From positions 1-10,081 of the forward strand of contig CANQNI010000045.1 of the NCBI GenBank assembly GCA_947625175.1: a stretch of DNA of 10,081 bases. The letters are read 5' to 3'. The notes under the pieces were generated by a model. The model was not told the DNA's origin. It did not search any database and saw nothing but the letters and a program-made list of their open reading frames with translations. A program made the translations under genes and the position numbers. The DNA comes from an uncultured Eubacteriaceae bacterium (GTDB taxonomy: Bacteria; Bacillota; Clostridia; Eubacteriales; Eubacteriaceae). Below are positions 1 to 7,702 of this stretch, in pieces (positions within the stretch are counted from its first letter, which is position 1; each line of letters opens with the position of its first letter).

Positions 1-308
1 GGAATTAGACTTAATCCATTAGTTTCTTCTATTTCAAAACTCTTATCAAACAGCATTTGCATCCCAAGACATATTCCCAGTAAAGTTTTACCTTTAGAAA
101 CATTATCCTTAATCGTATTAATAAGACCTGTTTGTTCAAGTTTTTTCATAGCATCCGGAAAAGCGCCAACACCAGGTAAGACAAGTAAATCAGCTTCATT
201 TAAATCTTTTTTAGAAGCTGTTATTTTTGGAGTAAAACCAGTTTCCTTTAGAGCAGTTTTTACATTTAGTAAATTTCCAGCTCCATAATCAATTATTGCA
301 GCTTTCAT
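1..308 (-). CDS. hisH: Imidazole glycerol phosphate synthase, glutaminase subunit HisH (3' part missing)
   Basis: HisH hydrolyses glutamine and passes ammonia to HisF, which makes imidazole glycerol phosphate and AICAR. The visible 102 residues start MKAAIIDYGAGN, the typical HisH N-terminus. They continue with LPGVGAF near residues 44-50 and the nucleophile elbow GICLGMQ with Cys80. The family is about 200 residues long, so roughly the second half, with the catalytic His and Glu, lies beyond the left edge. It follows hisB by 15 bases in the same operon. The upstream TTAAGAA is only a weak ribosome binding site, but the start is fixed by the conserved N-terminus. The identification is certain; completeness cannot be judged. 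Confidence 0.96.
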   Translation of the reverse strand, partial: MKAAIIDYGAGNLLNVKTALKETGFTPKITASKKDLNEADLLVLPGVGAFPDAMKKLEQTGLINTIKDNVSKGKTLLGICLGMQMLFDKSFEIEETNGLSLI

Positions 309-323
309 TTCTTAAGTGGTTAA

Positions 324-908
324 TTATTCAAGTATTCCTTTAGTACTTGGAATTTTTCCTGATTCATCAACTATTTTTACAGCTTCTTTTAGAGCAAGTC
401 CTAATCCTTTAAAAATAGATTCCATAATATGATGATTATTTCTTCCATATAAGTTTGTGATATGAAGATTTATTTTACTGTTATTAGTAAAAGCAATAAA
501 GAATTCTTCAAATAATTCGGTTTCGCAATCACCAATAAATTCTCTATCTAAATTTACCTGGTAGACTAAATAAGAACGGCCTGATAAATCAACTACTATT
601 CTAGACAAGGCTTCATCCATCGGCATAAAACTCCAGGAAAATCTTTGAATTCCTCTTTTTTCTCCTAAAGCTTCATAGAAAGCTTGACCCAACAAAATCC
701 CGATATCTTCAATTACGTGGTGGTTATCTACATTATCACCTTGAGCGTTTATCTTTAAATCAAAACCACTAAAGCGTGTTAAAAGTTCTAGCATATGATC
801 CAGAAATTTAACACTGGTTCTAATTTCACTCGTTCCGTTTCCATCGAGATTTAAAAATAATCTTATCTGAGTTTCATTAGTAACCCGCTCTTTTTCAACC
901 TTACGCAT
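324..908 (-). CDS. hisB: Imidazoleglycerol-phosphate dehydratase HisB (monofunctional)
   Basis: HisB dehydrates imidazole glycerol phosphate to imidazole acetol phosphate. The 194 residues match the single-domain form, with no N-terminal histidinol phosphatase as in enterobacteria. Metal-site motifs are visible: FLDHML with His38, the HHxxED block at His63-His64-Glu67, PMDEAL near 96-101, DLSGR at 107-111, His149, and NHHxxE at His159-His160-Glu163. The end PSTKGILE is typical. One departure is RFSG at residues 45-48, where many homologues have RHG. The start overlaps the hisC end by 8 bases and has a strong GAGGAAG site inside hisC, which supports it. All residues needed for activity appear present. 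Confidence 0.97.
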   Translation of the reverse strand: MRKVEKERVTNETQIRLFLNLDGNGTSEIRTSVKFLDHMLELLTRFSGFDLKINAQGDNVDNHHVIEDIGILLGQAFYEALGEKRGIQRFSWSFMPMDEALSRIVVDLSGRSYLVYQVNLDREFIGDCETELFEEFFIAFTNNSKINLHITNLYGRNNHHIMESIFKGLGLALKEAVKIVDESGKIPSTKGILE

Positions 909-1950
909 TAATAACTTCCTCTATAATCTTAATGACTTCTTTATTTTCTTTAGGTTTTCCAATCGTTAATCGAAAGGCTTGATCATCAGGGTAATATCTG
1001 ATTAAAATATCGTTATCTAAAAATTCTTTCTGAAGTTCTTTATGTTTTGGCGTTTTAAAGTATAAAAAGTTACTTTGAGATGGATAAATTACTAAATTTG
1101 GATTATCTTTAAAACGCTCATATATTTCGTCTCTCTGATTTTTAATTTCTTCAATAGCTGGTTCAAGTTCGTCTTTATTTTCTAAAACTACCTGGGCGAC
1201 TTTCTGTGTTAAAGAATTTAAATTATACGGAGATTTTACTTTATACATAGCTTCAATCAGATCAACTGGTCCCACAGCAAATCCACAGCGAGTACTTGGA
1301 ATTCGATAAGCTTTAGACATTGTTCGAAGAACCATTAAATTATCATAATTTTTAATGATATCTATAAATGATTCATCACTAAAATCGACATAAGCTTCAT
1401 CTAAAACTACCAGAGCTGGAGCTGCTTCGAGTAATTCTTCTAAATTTCTTAAATTAATTGCTTGACCAGTTGGATTACTAGGTGAACAAATGTAAATAAT
1501 TTTGGCATTGTTTCTTATAGCTTCATTAACTATACCTTCTATGTCAATTTTCTGATCTTCAGTATCTTCGACTTCAATAACTTCTGCTCCAGCAATTTCA
1601 CTCCAGATTTTATACATTGCAAATCCAGGTTTATGAGTTACTACAACATCACCCGGTTCTATAAAGGTATTAGTAATAATAGATAGAATTTCATCCAATC
1701 CACTTCCAGCTATAATTTGTTCTTCTGGAATATCAACTATTTGAGAAAATGTTTTTCTCAATTCAGTAGCCATCGGATCAGGATATCTGTTATAATCCAA
1801 TTCTTTTAATTGTTTACTTAATTCCTCCCTTAAATCGGATGGTAAATTATAGGGGTTTTCGTTAGCATTAAGTATAATTTTTGCTTCTTGTGGTTCCGGT
1901 TTATAAGAATCTAAATCTAAAACTACTTCTTTAATAATATTTCTTTTCAT
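901..1950 (-). CDS. hisC: Histidinol-phosphate aminotransferase HisC
   Basis: HisC is a PLP enzyme that transfers an amino group from glutamate to imidazole acetol phosphate, giving histidinol phosphate. The 349 residues show a class I/II aminotransferase fold: NANENPYNLP at 29-38, YNRYPDP at 53-59, AGSGLDE at 81-87, SPSNPTG at 156-162 with Asn159, LDEAYVDF at 183-190 with Asp184 and Tyr187, and the PLP lysine Lys213 in RTMSKAY. Arg221 in STRCGF is the likely phosphate or carboxylate anchor. After the lysine the sequence reads YRIPSTRCGF instead of the common FGLAGLRVGY. It starts 3 bases after hisD with a GGAG site at good spacing, so the start is secure. It sits between hisD and hisB, which favours HisC over a general aromatic aminotransferase. 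Confidence 0.95.
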   Translation of the reverse strand: MKRNIIKEVVLDLDSYKPEPQEAKIILNANENPYNLPSDLREELSKQLKELDYNRYPDPMATELRKTFSQIVDIPEEQIIAGSGLDEILSIITNTFIEPGDVVVTHKPGFAMYKIWSEIAGAEVIEVEDTEDQKIDIEGIVNEAIRNNAKIIYICSPSNPTGQAINLRNLEELLEAAPALVVLDEAYVDFSDESFIDIIKNYDNLMVLRTMSKAYRIPSTRCGFAVGPVDLIEAMYKVKSPYNLNSLTQKVAQVVLENKDELEPAIEEIKNQRDEIYERFKDNPNLVIYPSQSNFLYFKTPKHKELQKEFLDNDILIRYYPDDQAFRLTIGKPKENKEVIKIIEEVINA

Positions 1951-1953
1951 GAA

Positions 1954-3234
1954 TTAATCTCCGATTCTAACCTGAATTGAATTTGCATGAGCATCTAATC
2001 CTTCAGACTTGGCGAACTTTTGAACTTTTTTCTGAATCCTTCCTAAGGCTTCTTTAGAATAATTAATTAAGCTGGTCTTTTTTAGAAAATCATAAACTCC
2101 AAGTGGACTTGAAAACTTGGCTGTTCCACTCGTTGGTAAGGTATGGTTAGGACCTGCAAAATAATCACCTATTGGTTCTGGAGTATTTTCTCCGATAAAA
2201 ATTGCACCGGCATTTTCTATTTTATTTACATTCTCATTAGCATTTTTAATATTAAGCTCTAAATGTTCAGGTGCAATTTGATTAGCTAGATCAAAGGCTT
2301 CTTGCAAATTATTAACGATAAAAATGACACCTTTATTATTAATTGAAGTTTTGGCGATTTCCTTTCGAGAGATATTATTTTCTATTTGTTGATTAACTGA
2401 ATTTAGGACCCTTTGAGCTAAGATTCTAGATTCAGTAATCAGAATTGATTGTGCCCTTTCATCATGCTCAGCCTGAGCTAAGAGATCTGCTGCTATAAAA
2501 TCTGGATTGGCAGAATCGTCTGCAATTATTAAAACTTCACTGGGACCGGCTATCATATCGATATCTACATTACCAAAAACTTCTTTTTTAGCTGTTGCTA
2601 CAAAAATATTACCTGGGCCAACTATTTTATTAACAGGTTTAATACTATCTGTTCCATAAGCTAAAGCAGCTATGGCATGAGCGCCACCAACTTTATAGAT
2701 CTCATCTATGCCAACAATTTTAGCAGCTGCCAAGATATAAGGATTTAGTTTTCCCTGTTCATCAGGCGGACTAACCATAACAAGTCTAGAAACTCCCGCA
2801 ACCTTTGCTGGAATAGAATCCATTAGAACTGTACTTGGATAAGCAGCTTTGCCTCCAGGAACATACATGCCAACTTCTTTAATTGGGGTAATTTGTTGTC
2901 CTAAGGTAATTCCTGAATCAGGTTCATAGGTCCAGGTTTTTTCTATCTGTTTTTCATGAAATTCTTTAATATTTTCAGCTGCATCTTTATAAATAGCTAA
3001 AATTTCAGGCTCTATCTGAGTAAGTGCTCTTTCAATTTCTTCGTCACTTACTTTTAAATTATCTAAATGAGCGTGATCAAACTCTTTTGTATATTCTTTT
3101 AAAGCTTTATCACCATTTTCTTTAACATTTTTTATAATATCTTTAACACTCTGTTCAATATTATTATTTTCGTTTTGATTTCTTCCTAAGACATTATCTA
3201 AATCAATGTTTTTAGAATATTCAATTATTTTCAT
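1954..3234 (-). CDS. hisD: Histidinol dehydrogenase HisD
   Basis: HisD carries out the last two oxidations, from L-histidinol to L-histidine, using NAD and zinc. The 426 residues are full length. Visible signatures are VGMYVPGG and the YPSTVLM stretch near 121-138, [14 protein letters not shown] at 182-195, KIVGPGN at 203-209, and [10 protein letters not shown] at 226-235. The zinc ligands are expected at Gln254, His257 (in [10 protein letters not shown]), Asp357 and His416. The catalytic Glu323-His324 lies in APEHLEL, and [13 protein letters not shown] is at 356-368. The start overlaps the hisG end by 14 bases and the stop is 3 bases before hisC. Only a weak GAAG-like site precedes the start, which suggests translational coupling with hisG. 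Confidence 0.97.
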   Translation of the reverse strand: MKIIEYSKNIDLDNVLGRNQNENNNIEQSVKDIIKNVKENGDKALKEYTKEFDHAHLDNLKVSDEEIERALTQIEPEILAIYKDAAENIKEFHEKQIEKTWTYEPDSGITLGQQITPIKEVGMYVPGGKAAYPSTVLMDSIPAKVAGVSRLVMVSPPDEQGKLNPYILAAAKIVGIDEIYKVGGAHAIAALAYGTDSIKPVNKIVGPGNIFVATAKKEVFGNVDIDMIAGPSEVLIIADDSANPDFIAADLLAQAEHDERAQSILITESRILAQRVLNSVNQQIENNISRKEIAKTSINNKGVIFIVNNLQEAFDLANQIAPEHLELNIKNANENVNKIENAGAIFIGENTPEPIGDYFAGPNHTLPTSGTAKFSSPLGVYDFLKKTSLINYSKEALGRIQKKVQKFAKSEGLDAHANSIQVRIGD

Positions 3235-3880
3235 CTTTAGTTACTTCTTCAAATCTATTTATTATAGGAAGAATTACTTCATTTTTAGTTTTTAGACTAA
3301 CCTTATTAGCAATAAGTCTTGAACTAATATCAAGAATAGGTTTTTTTACAATTAAGCCGTTTTCTTTTAATGTACTTCCTGTTTCGACTATATCTACTAT
3401 ACAATCACTTAATCCCAAAACTGGGGCTAACTCAACTGATCCGCCAAGATAAATATACTCGGCAGGTTGATCAATAGAATCAAAATAATTTTTAGCAATA
3501 TTAACGTATTTTGAAGCTACAGTTAATTTTTTATTAAATTTTATTTCAAGATCCGGATATCCAGCAATACACATTTGACATTGACCAAAATCAAGATTTA
3601 ATAATTCATAAACATCAGCTGGATGTTCTAAAAGGATATCTCTTCCAACGATTCCCAGATCAGCTGTTCCTTTTTCTACATATACAGGAACATCTGGAGA
3701 TTTAACTAAAAAAATTGAAACTCTGTTACTTTTATCAGTAAATACCAGTTTTCGACTATCTTTACTATAATCCGGAAATTCAAAACCTAACTGTTCTAAA
3801 ACTTCAAGGGCTTTCTGGGCTACCCGTCCTTTAGCTAAGGCAATATATAAAGTCTGATTTGAATTTATGTTTTCTGCCAT
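3221..3880 (-). CDS. hisG: ATP phosphoribosyltransferase catalytic subunit HisG, short form
   Basis: HisG joins ATP and PRPP in the first committed step of histidine synthesis. With 219 residues this is the short form, which lacks the C-terminal regulatory domain and needs HisZ; hisZ is next door. Motifs include LYIALAKGR at 11-19, SPDVPVYVEKGTADLGIVG at 61-79, LGGSVELAP at 145-153, and the PRPP-binding segment DIVETGST at 163-170. The gene overlaps the hisZ end by 16 bases. No clear Shine-Dalgarno sequence precedes the start (the upstream reads AATAATTTAACTTT), so translation probably depends on ribosomes finishing hisZ. Feedback control by histidine in this family comes through HisZ. Confidence 0.96.
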   Translation of the reverse strand: MAENINSNQTLYIALAKGRVAQKALEVLEQLGFEFPDYSKDSRKLVFTDKSNRVSIFLVKSPDVPVYVEKGTADLGIVGRDILLEHPADVYELLNLDFGQCQMCIAGYPDLEIKFNKKLTVASKYVNIAKNYFDSIDQPAEYIYLGGSVELAPVLGLSDCIVDIVETGSTLKENGLIVKKPILDISSRLIANKVSLKTKNEVILPIINRFEEVTKDENN

Positions 3881-5079
3881 AAAGTTAAATTATTATCTTT
3901 TAATAAATAAAATTCACTATTTTTATAATGGGGATTTTTTAACAGACGATTAGTTACTATTTCTGGAGAATGGTTTAAAACAAACATTTCAGCACTTCGT
4001 CCATTATTTCGATAATCAGAACAAAGACTGAAAGCTTTTTCTCTTTCTTCTTCAGGATATAAAATAATAATCTTTGGATCGCTATTATCTGGAAAAAGAT
4101 TATGGTTATTTAAATATTCCAGTAACAGTAAAAGATCCAGAGAGAAACCACAGGCTGGTCTATCTATTCCAAATTTAGCGGAAAGACTATCATAACGTCC
4201 TCCACTTAAAATAGATTCACCAACTCCATCAAGATAAGCTTTAAAAATAATTCCAGTATAATAACTCATTCTATTAGTAAAACCAATATCTAAATGAATA
4301 TAATCTTTAGCTCCGACAGAACAAAGATAATTATAAACAGACTGTAATCTTTCTAAAACGGTTCTCATCTTGGGTGTTACTGCTAATGTTTCCATTTCTT
4401 TAAAAACATCTTCAGGTTTTCCATATAATCGTGGTAACTTTAAAATTATTTTTTTATATTCTTCAGAGATATTTTCTTTGGTTTCTAAAAATTCTTTAAT
4501 ATCTCCTATATTTTTATTTTCTATTAGATTAAATAGATGATCTCTTTCATTTTTATTAAGATAGAGTTCATCTAGTAAAGCGTTTATGAAACCAACATGA
4601 CCTAAATCGATATGGATATTTTTAATTCCAAACAGTTCTAAACTAGCTAATGCTAAAGTTATAATCTCCCCATCACAACTTGGATCGGAATTTCCAAAAT
4701 ACTCAATACCAGACTGCGTAGTTTCTTTTTTTGAAGAATCCGGAGAAGAAAAATCCTTATAAATATTAGTTTGATAAGAAAATTTAACTACTTCTTCTGG
4801 ATCATGATGATTAATAGCAGCTATACGGGTAATTGGTAAAGTTGCATCCGGTTTGAGTGCTAATACTTTTCCGGAGTTACTTATAAATTTAAAAAGATCA
4901 TTCCGGTTTATAGCTTCATCACTGGAGTAAAATTCATAATTTTCAAAAGTTGGAATTTCAACCTGACAATAACCGTATTTTTCAAAAAGATTAGCTAATC
5001 TTTCTTCAATATACTTTAATTGGCCAAAGCCCTGATATTTTATATTTTCAAAACCATCAATTGTATAATTTGCTAACAT
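3865..5079 (-). CDS. hisZ: ATP phosphoribosyltransferase regulatory subunit HisZ
   Basis: HisZ is a class II histidyl-tRNA synthetase paralogue that has lost aminoacylation and instead assembles with short HisG and carries histidine control. The 404 residues keep the synthetase core: LALKPDATLPITRI at 73-86 (motif 2 region), YYTGIIF at 273-279 and GGRYDSL at 293-299 (motif 3 region). A genuine HisRS usually has a fuller anticodon-binding domain; here only about 70 residues follow residue 335. Immediate pairing with short hisG makes HisZ far more likely than a second HisRS. It is the first gene of the operon, reading away from the divergent control region, and its ATG is preceded by AT-rich sequence with no obvious ribosome binding site. 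Confidence 0.95.
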   Translation of the reverse strand: MLANYTIDGFENIKYQGFGQLKYIEERLANLFEKYGYCQVEIPTFENYEFYSSDEAINRNDLFKFISNSGKVLALKPDATLPITRIAAINHHDPEEVVKFSYQTNIYKDFSSPDSSKKETTQSGIEYFGNSDPSCDGEIITLALASLELFGIKNIHIDLGHVGFINALLDELYLNKNERDHLFNLIENKNIGDIKEFLETKENISEEYKKIILKLPRLYGKPEDVFKEMETLAVTPKMRTVLERLQSVYNYLCSVGAKDYIHLDIGFTNRMSYYTGIIFKAYLDGVGESILSGGRYDSLSAKFGIDRPACGFSLDLLLLLEYLNNHNLFPDNSDPKIIILYPEEEREKAFSLCSDYRNNGRSAEMFVLNHSPEIVTNRLLKNPHYKNSEFYLLKDNNLTLWQKT

Positions 5080-5092
5080 AGTTATTTAAATT

Positions 5093-5144
5093 TTATCAAA
5101 ATTAAGTTATTAGTGTATATACCTTTGATTATATCGATTGGAAA
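5093..5144. promoter_or_regulatory. Candidate bidirectional promoter with shared palindromic -10
   Basis: The hexamer TATATA at 5116-5121 sits inside the perfect palindrome GTATATAC (5115-5122) and can act as a -10 element for either strand. For the plus strand, TTATCA at 5093-5098 lies exactly 17 bases upstream. For the minus strand, TTTCCA (reverse complement of 5139-5144) also lies 17 bases upstream. Each -35 matches TTGACA at 4 of 6 positions and the -10 matches TATAAT at 4 of 6. A further minus-strand TATAAT lies at 5128-5133 but has only a poor -35 partner. ATCAAA (5095-5100) and TTTGAT (5124-5129) flank the shared -10 as an inverted repeat. Matches of this quality also arise by chance in AT-rich DNA. 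Confidence 0.4.
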
Positions 5145-5153
5145 AGCACGAAT

Positions 5154-5187
5154 TTAAACATTTTCAATCAGTTTAAGAAATGTTTAA
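5154..5187. promoter_or_regulatory. Perfect 10-bp inverted repeat in the divergent intergenic region
   Basis: TTAAACATTT at 5154-5163 is repeated in inverted form as AAATGTTTAA at 5178-5187, with a 14-base centre. Beyond one mismatch, two more bases pair on each side. It may be a protein-binding operator between the his operon and the PAS gene. Alternatively it is an RNA hairpin in the leader of the plus-strand transcript, in which case it buries the upstream in-frame ATG at 5180. The AT-rich arms make chance formation possible. Confidence 0.4.
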
Positions 5188-5211
5188 TTTAATTTTTACT
5201 AAATATGAATG

Positions 5212-5217
5212 TATAAT
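5212..5217 (+). promoter_or_regulatory. Consensus TATAAT just before the PAS gene start
   Basis: A perfect TATAAT lies 7 bases before the ATG at 5225. Used as a -10 element it would start transcription at about the start codon and give a nearly leaderless mRNA. The -35 region at proper spacing (around 5188-5195) is only TTTAAT/TTAATT, a poor match, so the site may be fortuitous in this AT-rich stretch. Confidence 0.2.
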
Positions 5218-5224
5218 TATTATT

Positions 5225-6421
5225 ATGAACGCCTATTTTCTTGAATATTTAATAAGTTCTACCACTATTTTACTAGTATTAATAATAGGGGCTCTTGTTG
5301 TTGTTCTCTTAAATCAAAATTTACGTGTAAATAATTTTGAACAAAGAGTTCAGATTCTAACGCATGACAATAATATATTACAACAGGTTTTTTTAAATAC
5401 AGCAACTCCCTATTTAATCGTAAATGAAAAAGGAACTATTGTTAATATAAATGACCATGCACTAAAACTTTTGCAAAAGAAAAGAGATGAGGTAGTTGGA
5501 ACTTTATTTGATTCTTTTGTAGTTATTAAAAGTAGTGAAAAAGAAACTAGAAAACTTGATGAAAGTATTACTCAAGATAAAGAATATATCTTAAATTCAA
5601 ATATAAGAATTGATAATCAAGTTCTTAATTGTCAATTTGTAATAACCGGAATATTACAGGGAACTGAAGCTCGTTACCTCGTTGGTATTTTTATGAATGA
5701 TAGTACTGTCAGTGAATATGATATAAATCTAAGGGATCAACGTATTAATAGATTAGAAGATATGTCTGATGTAGGATTTTTTGTTTTTAATCATGAAACT
5801 AATGATATTCGCTGGTCGAGAGGAATGTATAAACTTCTGGGAATGGAAATCAACAAAACTAAACCGAGTTTAAATTTTATTTCTCAAATCAAGACGTCTA
5901 ATGAAGAACTTCAAAATATTATTCTTTCAATTAAAGAAATGAAACCTTATTTTAATACGATCAAAATTAAAGGTGGAGATAATGTTATAAGATTAATAGA
6001 ACTTGAACTATCTCACCAGGAAGGTATTAACCATGATAATGCTACTACTTTAGGTTTATTAAAACAGATTAATAGTATCGAAACCGTTTTAGATAATTTT
6101 TCAATTGGTGATCAGGAATCAAGTTTAATAAGTAATCCAAATTTCTTCCATGTAGCTTTACTTGATGAGAATTATAAAATTCTGGATATAAATAAATCTT
6201 TTCTTAAAGATACTCAAAGCAAAAAAGAGGATATTATTGGATTTCGCTTTGATGAAATTTTTAAAGACATTGACCTCCAAGAAGATAAGAATGCCGATTT
6301 ATTGATTGTTAAATATAATAATACTGATGTTCTGGTTAAAGAGATAGATTTAGATCCTAGCTCAGATCTGCATATGTTTATTGGAATTCCTTTTAAATCA
6401 AAAGAAATAAATTTAATGTAA
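5225..6421 (+). CDS. Membrane-anchored protein with tandem PAS-like domains and no output domain
   Basis: From the ATG at 5225 the protein has 398 residues. A transmembrane helix is clear at about residues 11-30 (SSTTILLVLIIGALVVVLLN), followed by a short charged, possibly coiled linker at 31-55. A typical PAS start follows, with NTATPYLIVNEKG and NINDHALKLL at 58-83. A second PAS-like unit begins near 181 (DVGFFVFNHETNDIRWS, then LLGM). A third begins near 307 (FFHVALLDENYKILDINKSFL, then IIGFRFDEIF). I see no histidine kinase, GGDEF, EAL, phosphatase or DNA-binding segment, and the protein ends within or just after the last PAS fold. An in-frame ATG at 5180 would add 15 residues; I prefer 5225 because it places the helix normally and the 5180 codon sits in an inverted repeat. 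Neither start has a clear ribosome binding site. The ligand and partner are unknown. Confidence 0.8.
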   Translation: MNAYFLEYLISSTTILLVLIIGALVVVLLNQNLRVNNFEQRVQILTHDNNILQQVFLNTATPYLIVNEKGTIVNINDHALKLLQKKRDEVVGTLFDSFVVIKSSEKETRKLDESITQDKEYILNSNIRIDNQVLNCQFVITGILQGTEARYLVGIFMNDSTVSEYDINLRDQRINRLEDMSDVGFFVFNHETNDIRWSRGMYKLLGMEINKTKPSLNFISQIKTSNEELQNIILSIKEMKPYFNTIKIKGGDNVIRLIELELSHQEGINHDNATTLGLLKQINSIETVLDNFSIGDQESSLISNPNFFHVALLDENYKILDINKSFLKDTQSKKEDIIGFRFDEIFKDIDLQEDKNADLLIVKYNNTDVLVKEIDLDPSSDLHMFIGIPFKSKEINLM

Positions 6422-7702
6422 ATGGATTCTTTAATTAATGATCCGGACGTTCAAGAAATTTTCAAAAGATTTCATGAAAGAAATTTTGAAATTTTTATTG
6501 TTGGAGGAGCCGTCCGGGATTTTTTGTTAAAAGAAACAATTGAAGATATTGATTTTACTACCAATGCCAAACCGGAAGAAATAAAAGAACTCTTTTCAGA
6601 AACCATCGATATAGGTAAACGGTTCGGAACTATTAAAGTAAAATTAAATAATCGATTTTTTGAAATAACCACTTATAGATCAGAAGATCAGTATACTGAT
6701 TCCCGTCATCCTGATAAATTAAAGTTTACTAATAATTTAGAACAGGATTTATCAAGAAGAGATTTTACTATTAACGGTCTCTGTCTGGACGAAAATAATA
6801 AGATAATTGACAAATTTAATGGACTTGAAGATTTAGATAATAAAGTAATCCGAACCATTGGAAATCCAGAAGAAAGGTTTAACGAAGATCAATTAAGAAA
6901 ATGGAGAGCTCTCCGTTTCGCCATAGAAAAAGATTTTAAAATAGAAAATAAAACGCTTTTAGCTATAAGTCAAAATCCAGACACCAGTAATATAAGTATT
7001 GAACGTATTAGAGAAGAATTTAATCGAATTCTATTATCTAAAAATGTTAGCAGGGCTAATTTATTGTTTAATCAAACTCAATTATTTAATCAACTACTAA
7101 AAAGAATAGGGATTAATAATAAATTTTTATTAAGTGACAACTATGTTAATCTGATTTTTCAATACTTACCGAACTTAGAAAAAGATTTAGAAATTATTTA
7201 TTCAGCTCTTGTTGATCCGATGTCTTATCAAGAAGCTGAATTGTTTTTAAATAAATTAAAACTCTCTAAACAATTCATTAAAACGATTTTAAATAACAAG
7301 TTAGCTTTATCCTTTCTGGAAGAAATTTTAAATAAAAAATCCACACTCAACAAATATAACTTAAAAAAATTAATTAGTATTTCCGGAAGAAAAAAAATAT
7401 TATCGCTTTTGAATTTAGCTAAAGTTAAATATCAGAAAAAAAATGAAATATTTAAAGAAAAGCAAATAGAAAATTCATTAACATTAGTTAAGAAAATTTT
7501 AGATAATAATGAACCAATATTTAGGAAAGATTTAGCTATAAATGGAAACGACTTATTAGAAAGCGGTTTTAAGGGATCTCAAATTAAAATAGTATTAAAT
7601 TATTTAATGGATATGGTATTAAACTATCCAGAATTTAATAATAAGGAAAAACTAAAAGAATTAATAGATAATGTTGAATTTAACTTCTCCTTCAGTAATT
7701 AA
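6422..7702 (+). CDS. cca: CCA-adding tRNA nucleotidyltransferase (class II)
   Basis: This enzyme builds or repairs the 3' CCA end of tRNAs from CTP and ATP without a nucleic acid template. The 426 residues carry the class II set: VGGAVRD at 27-33, the metal-binding Asp42 and Asp44 in EDIDFTT, GTIKV at 69-73, YTDSRHP at 91-97, RRDFTING at 112-119, the nucleotide-selecting EDQLR (EDxxR) at 155-159, and ERIREEFNRILLS at 194-206. The C-terminal INGNDLLESG motif is the usual tail domain of Bacillota CCA enzymes. EDxxR argues for a CCA enzyme over poly(A) polymerase. No HD phosphohydrolase domain is seen. Its ATG directly follows the TAA of the PAS gene (ATGTAAATG) and it has no Shine-Dalgarno sequence, so re-initiation is likely. 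Confidence 0.93.
   Translation: MDSLINDPDVQEIFKRFHERNFEIFIVGGAVRDFLLKETIEDIDFTTNAKPEEIKELFSETIDIGKRFGTIKVKLNNRFFEITTYRSEDQYTDSRHPDKLKFTNNLEQDLSRRDFTINGLCLDENNKIIDKFNGLEDLDNKVIRTIGNPEERFNEDQLRKWRALRFAIEKDFKIENKTLLAISQNPDTSNISIERIREEFNRILLSKNVSRANLLFNQTQLFNQLLKRIGINNKFLLSDNYVNLIFQYLPNLEKDLEIIYSALVDPMSYQEAELFLNKLKLSKQFIKTILNNKLALSFLEEILNKKSTLNKYNLKKLISISGRKKILSLLNLAKVKYQKKNEIFKEKQIENSLTLVKKILDNNEPIFRKDLAINGNDLLESGFKGSQIKIVLNYLMDMVLNYPEFNNKEKLKELIDNVEFNFSFSN

Noticed and set aside
6472..6672. Minus-strand ORF of 66 codons
   Set aside because: It lies wholly inside cca, opposite its conserved catalytic motifs, with no support of its own.
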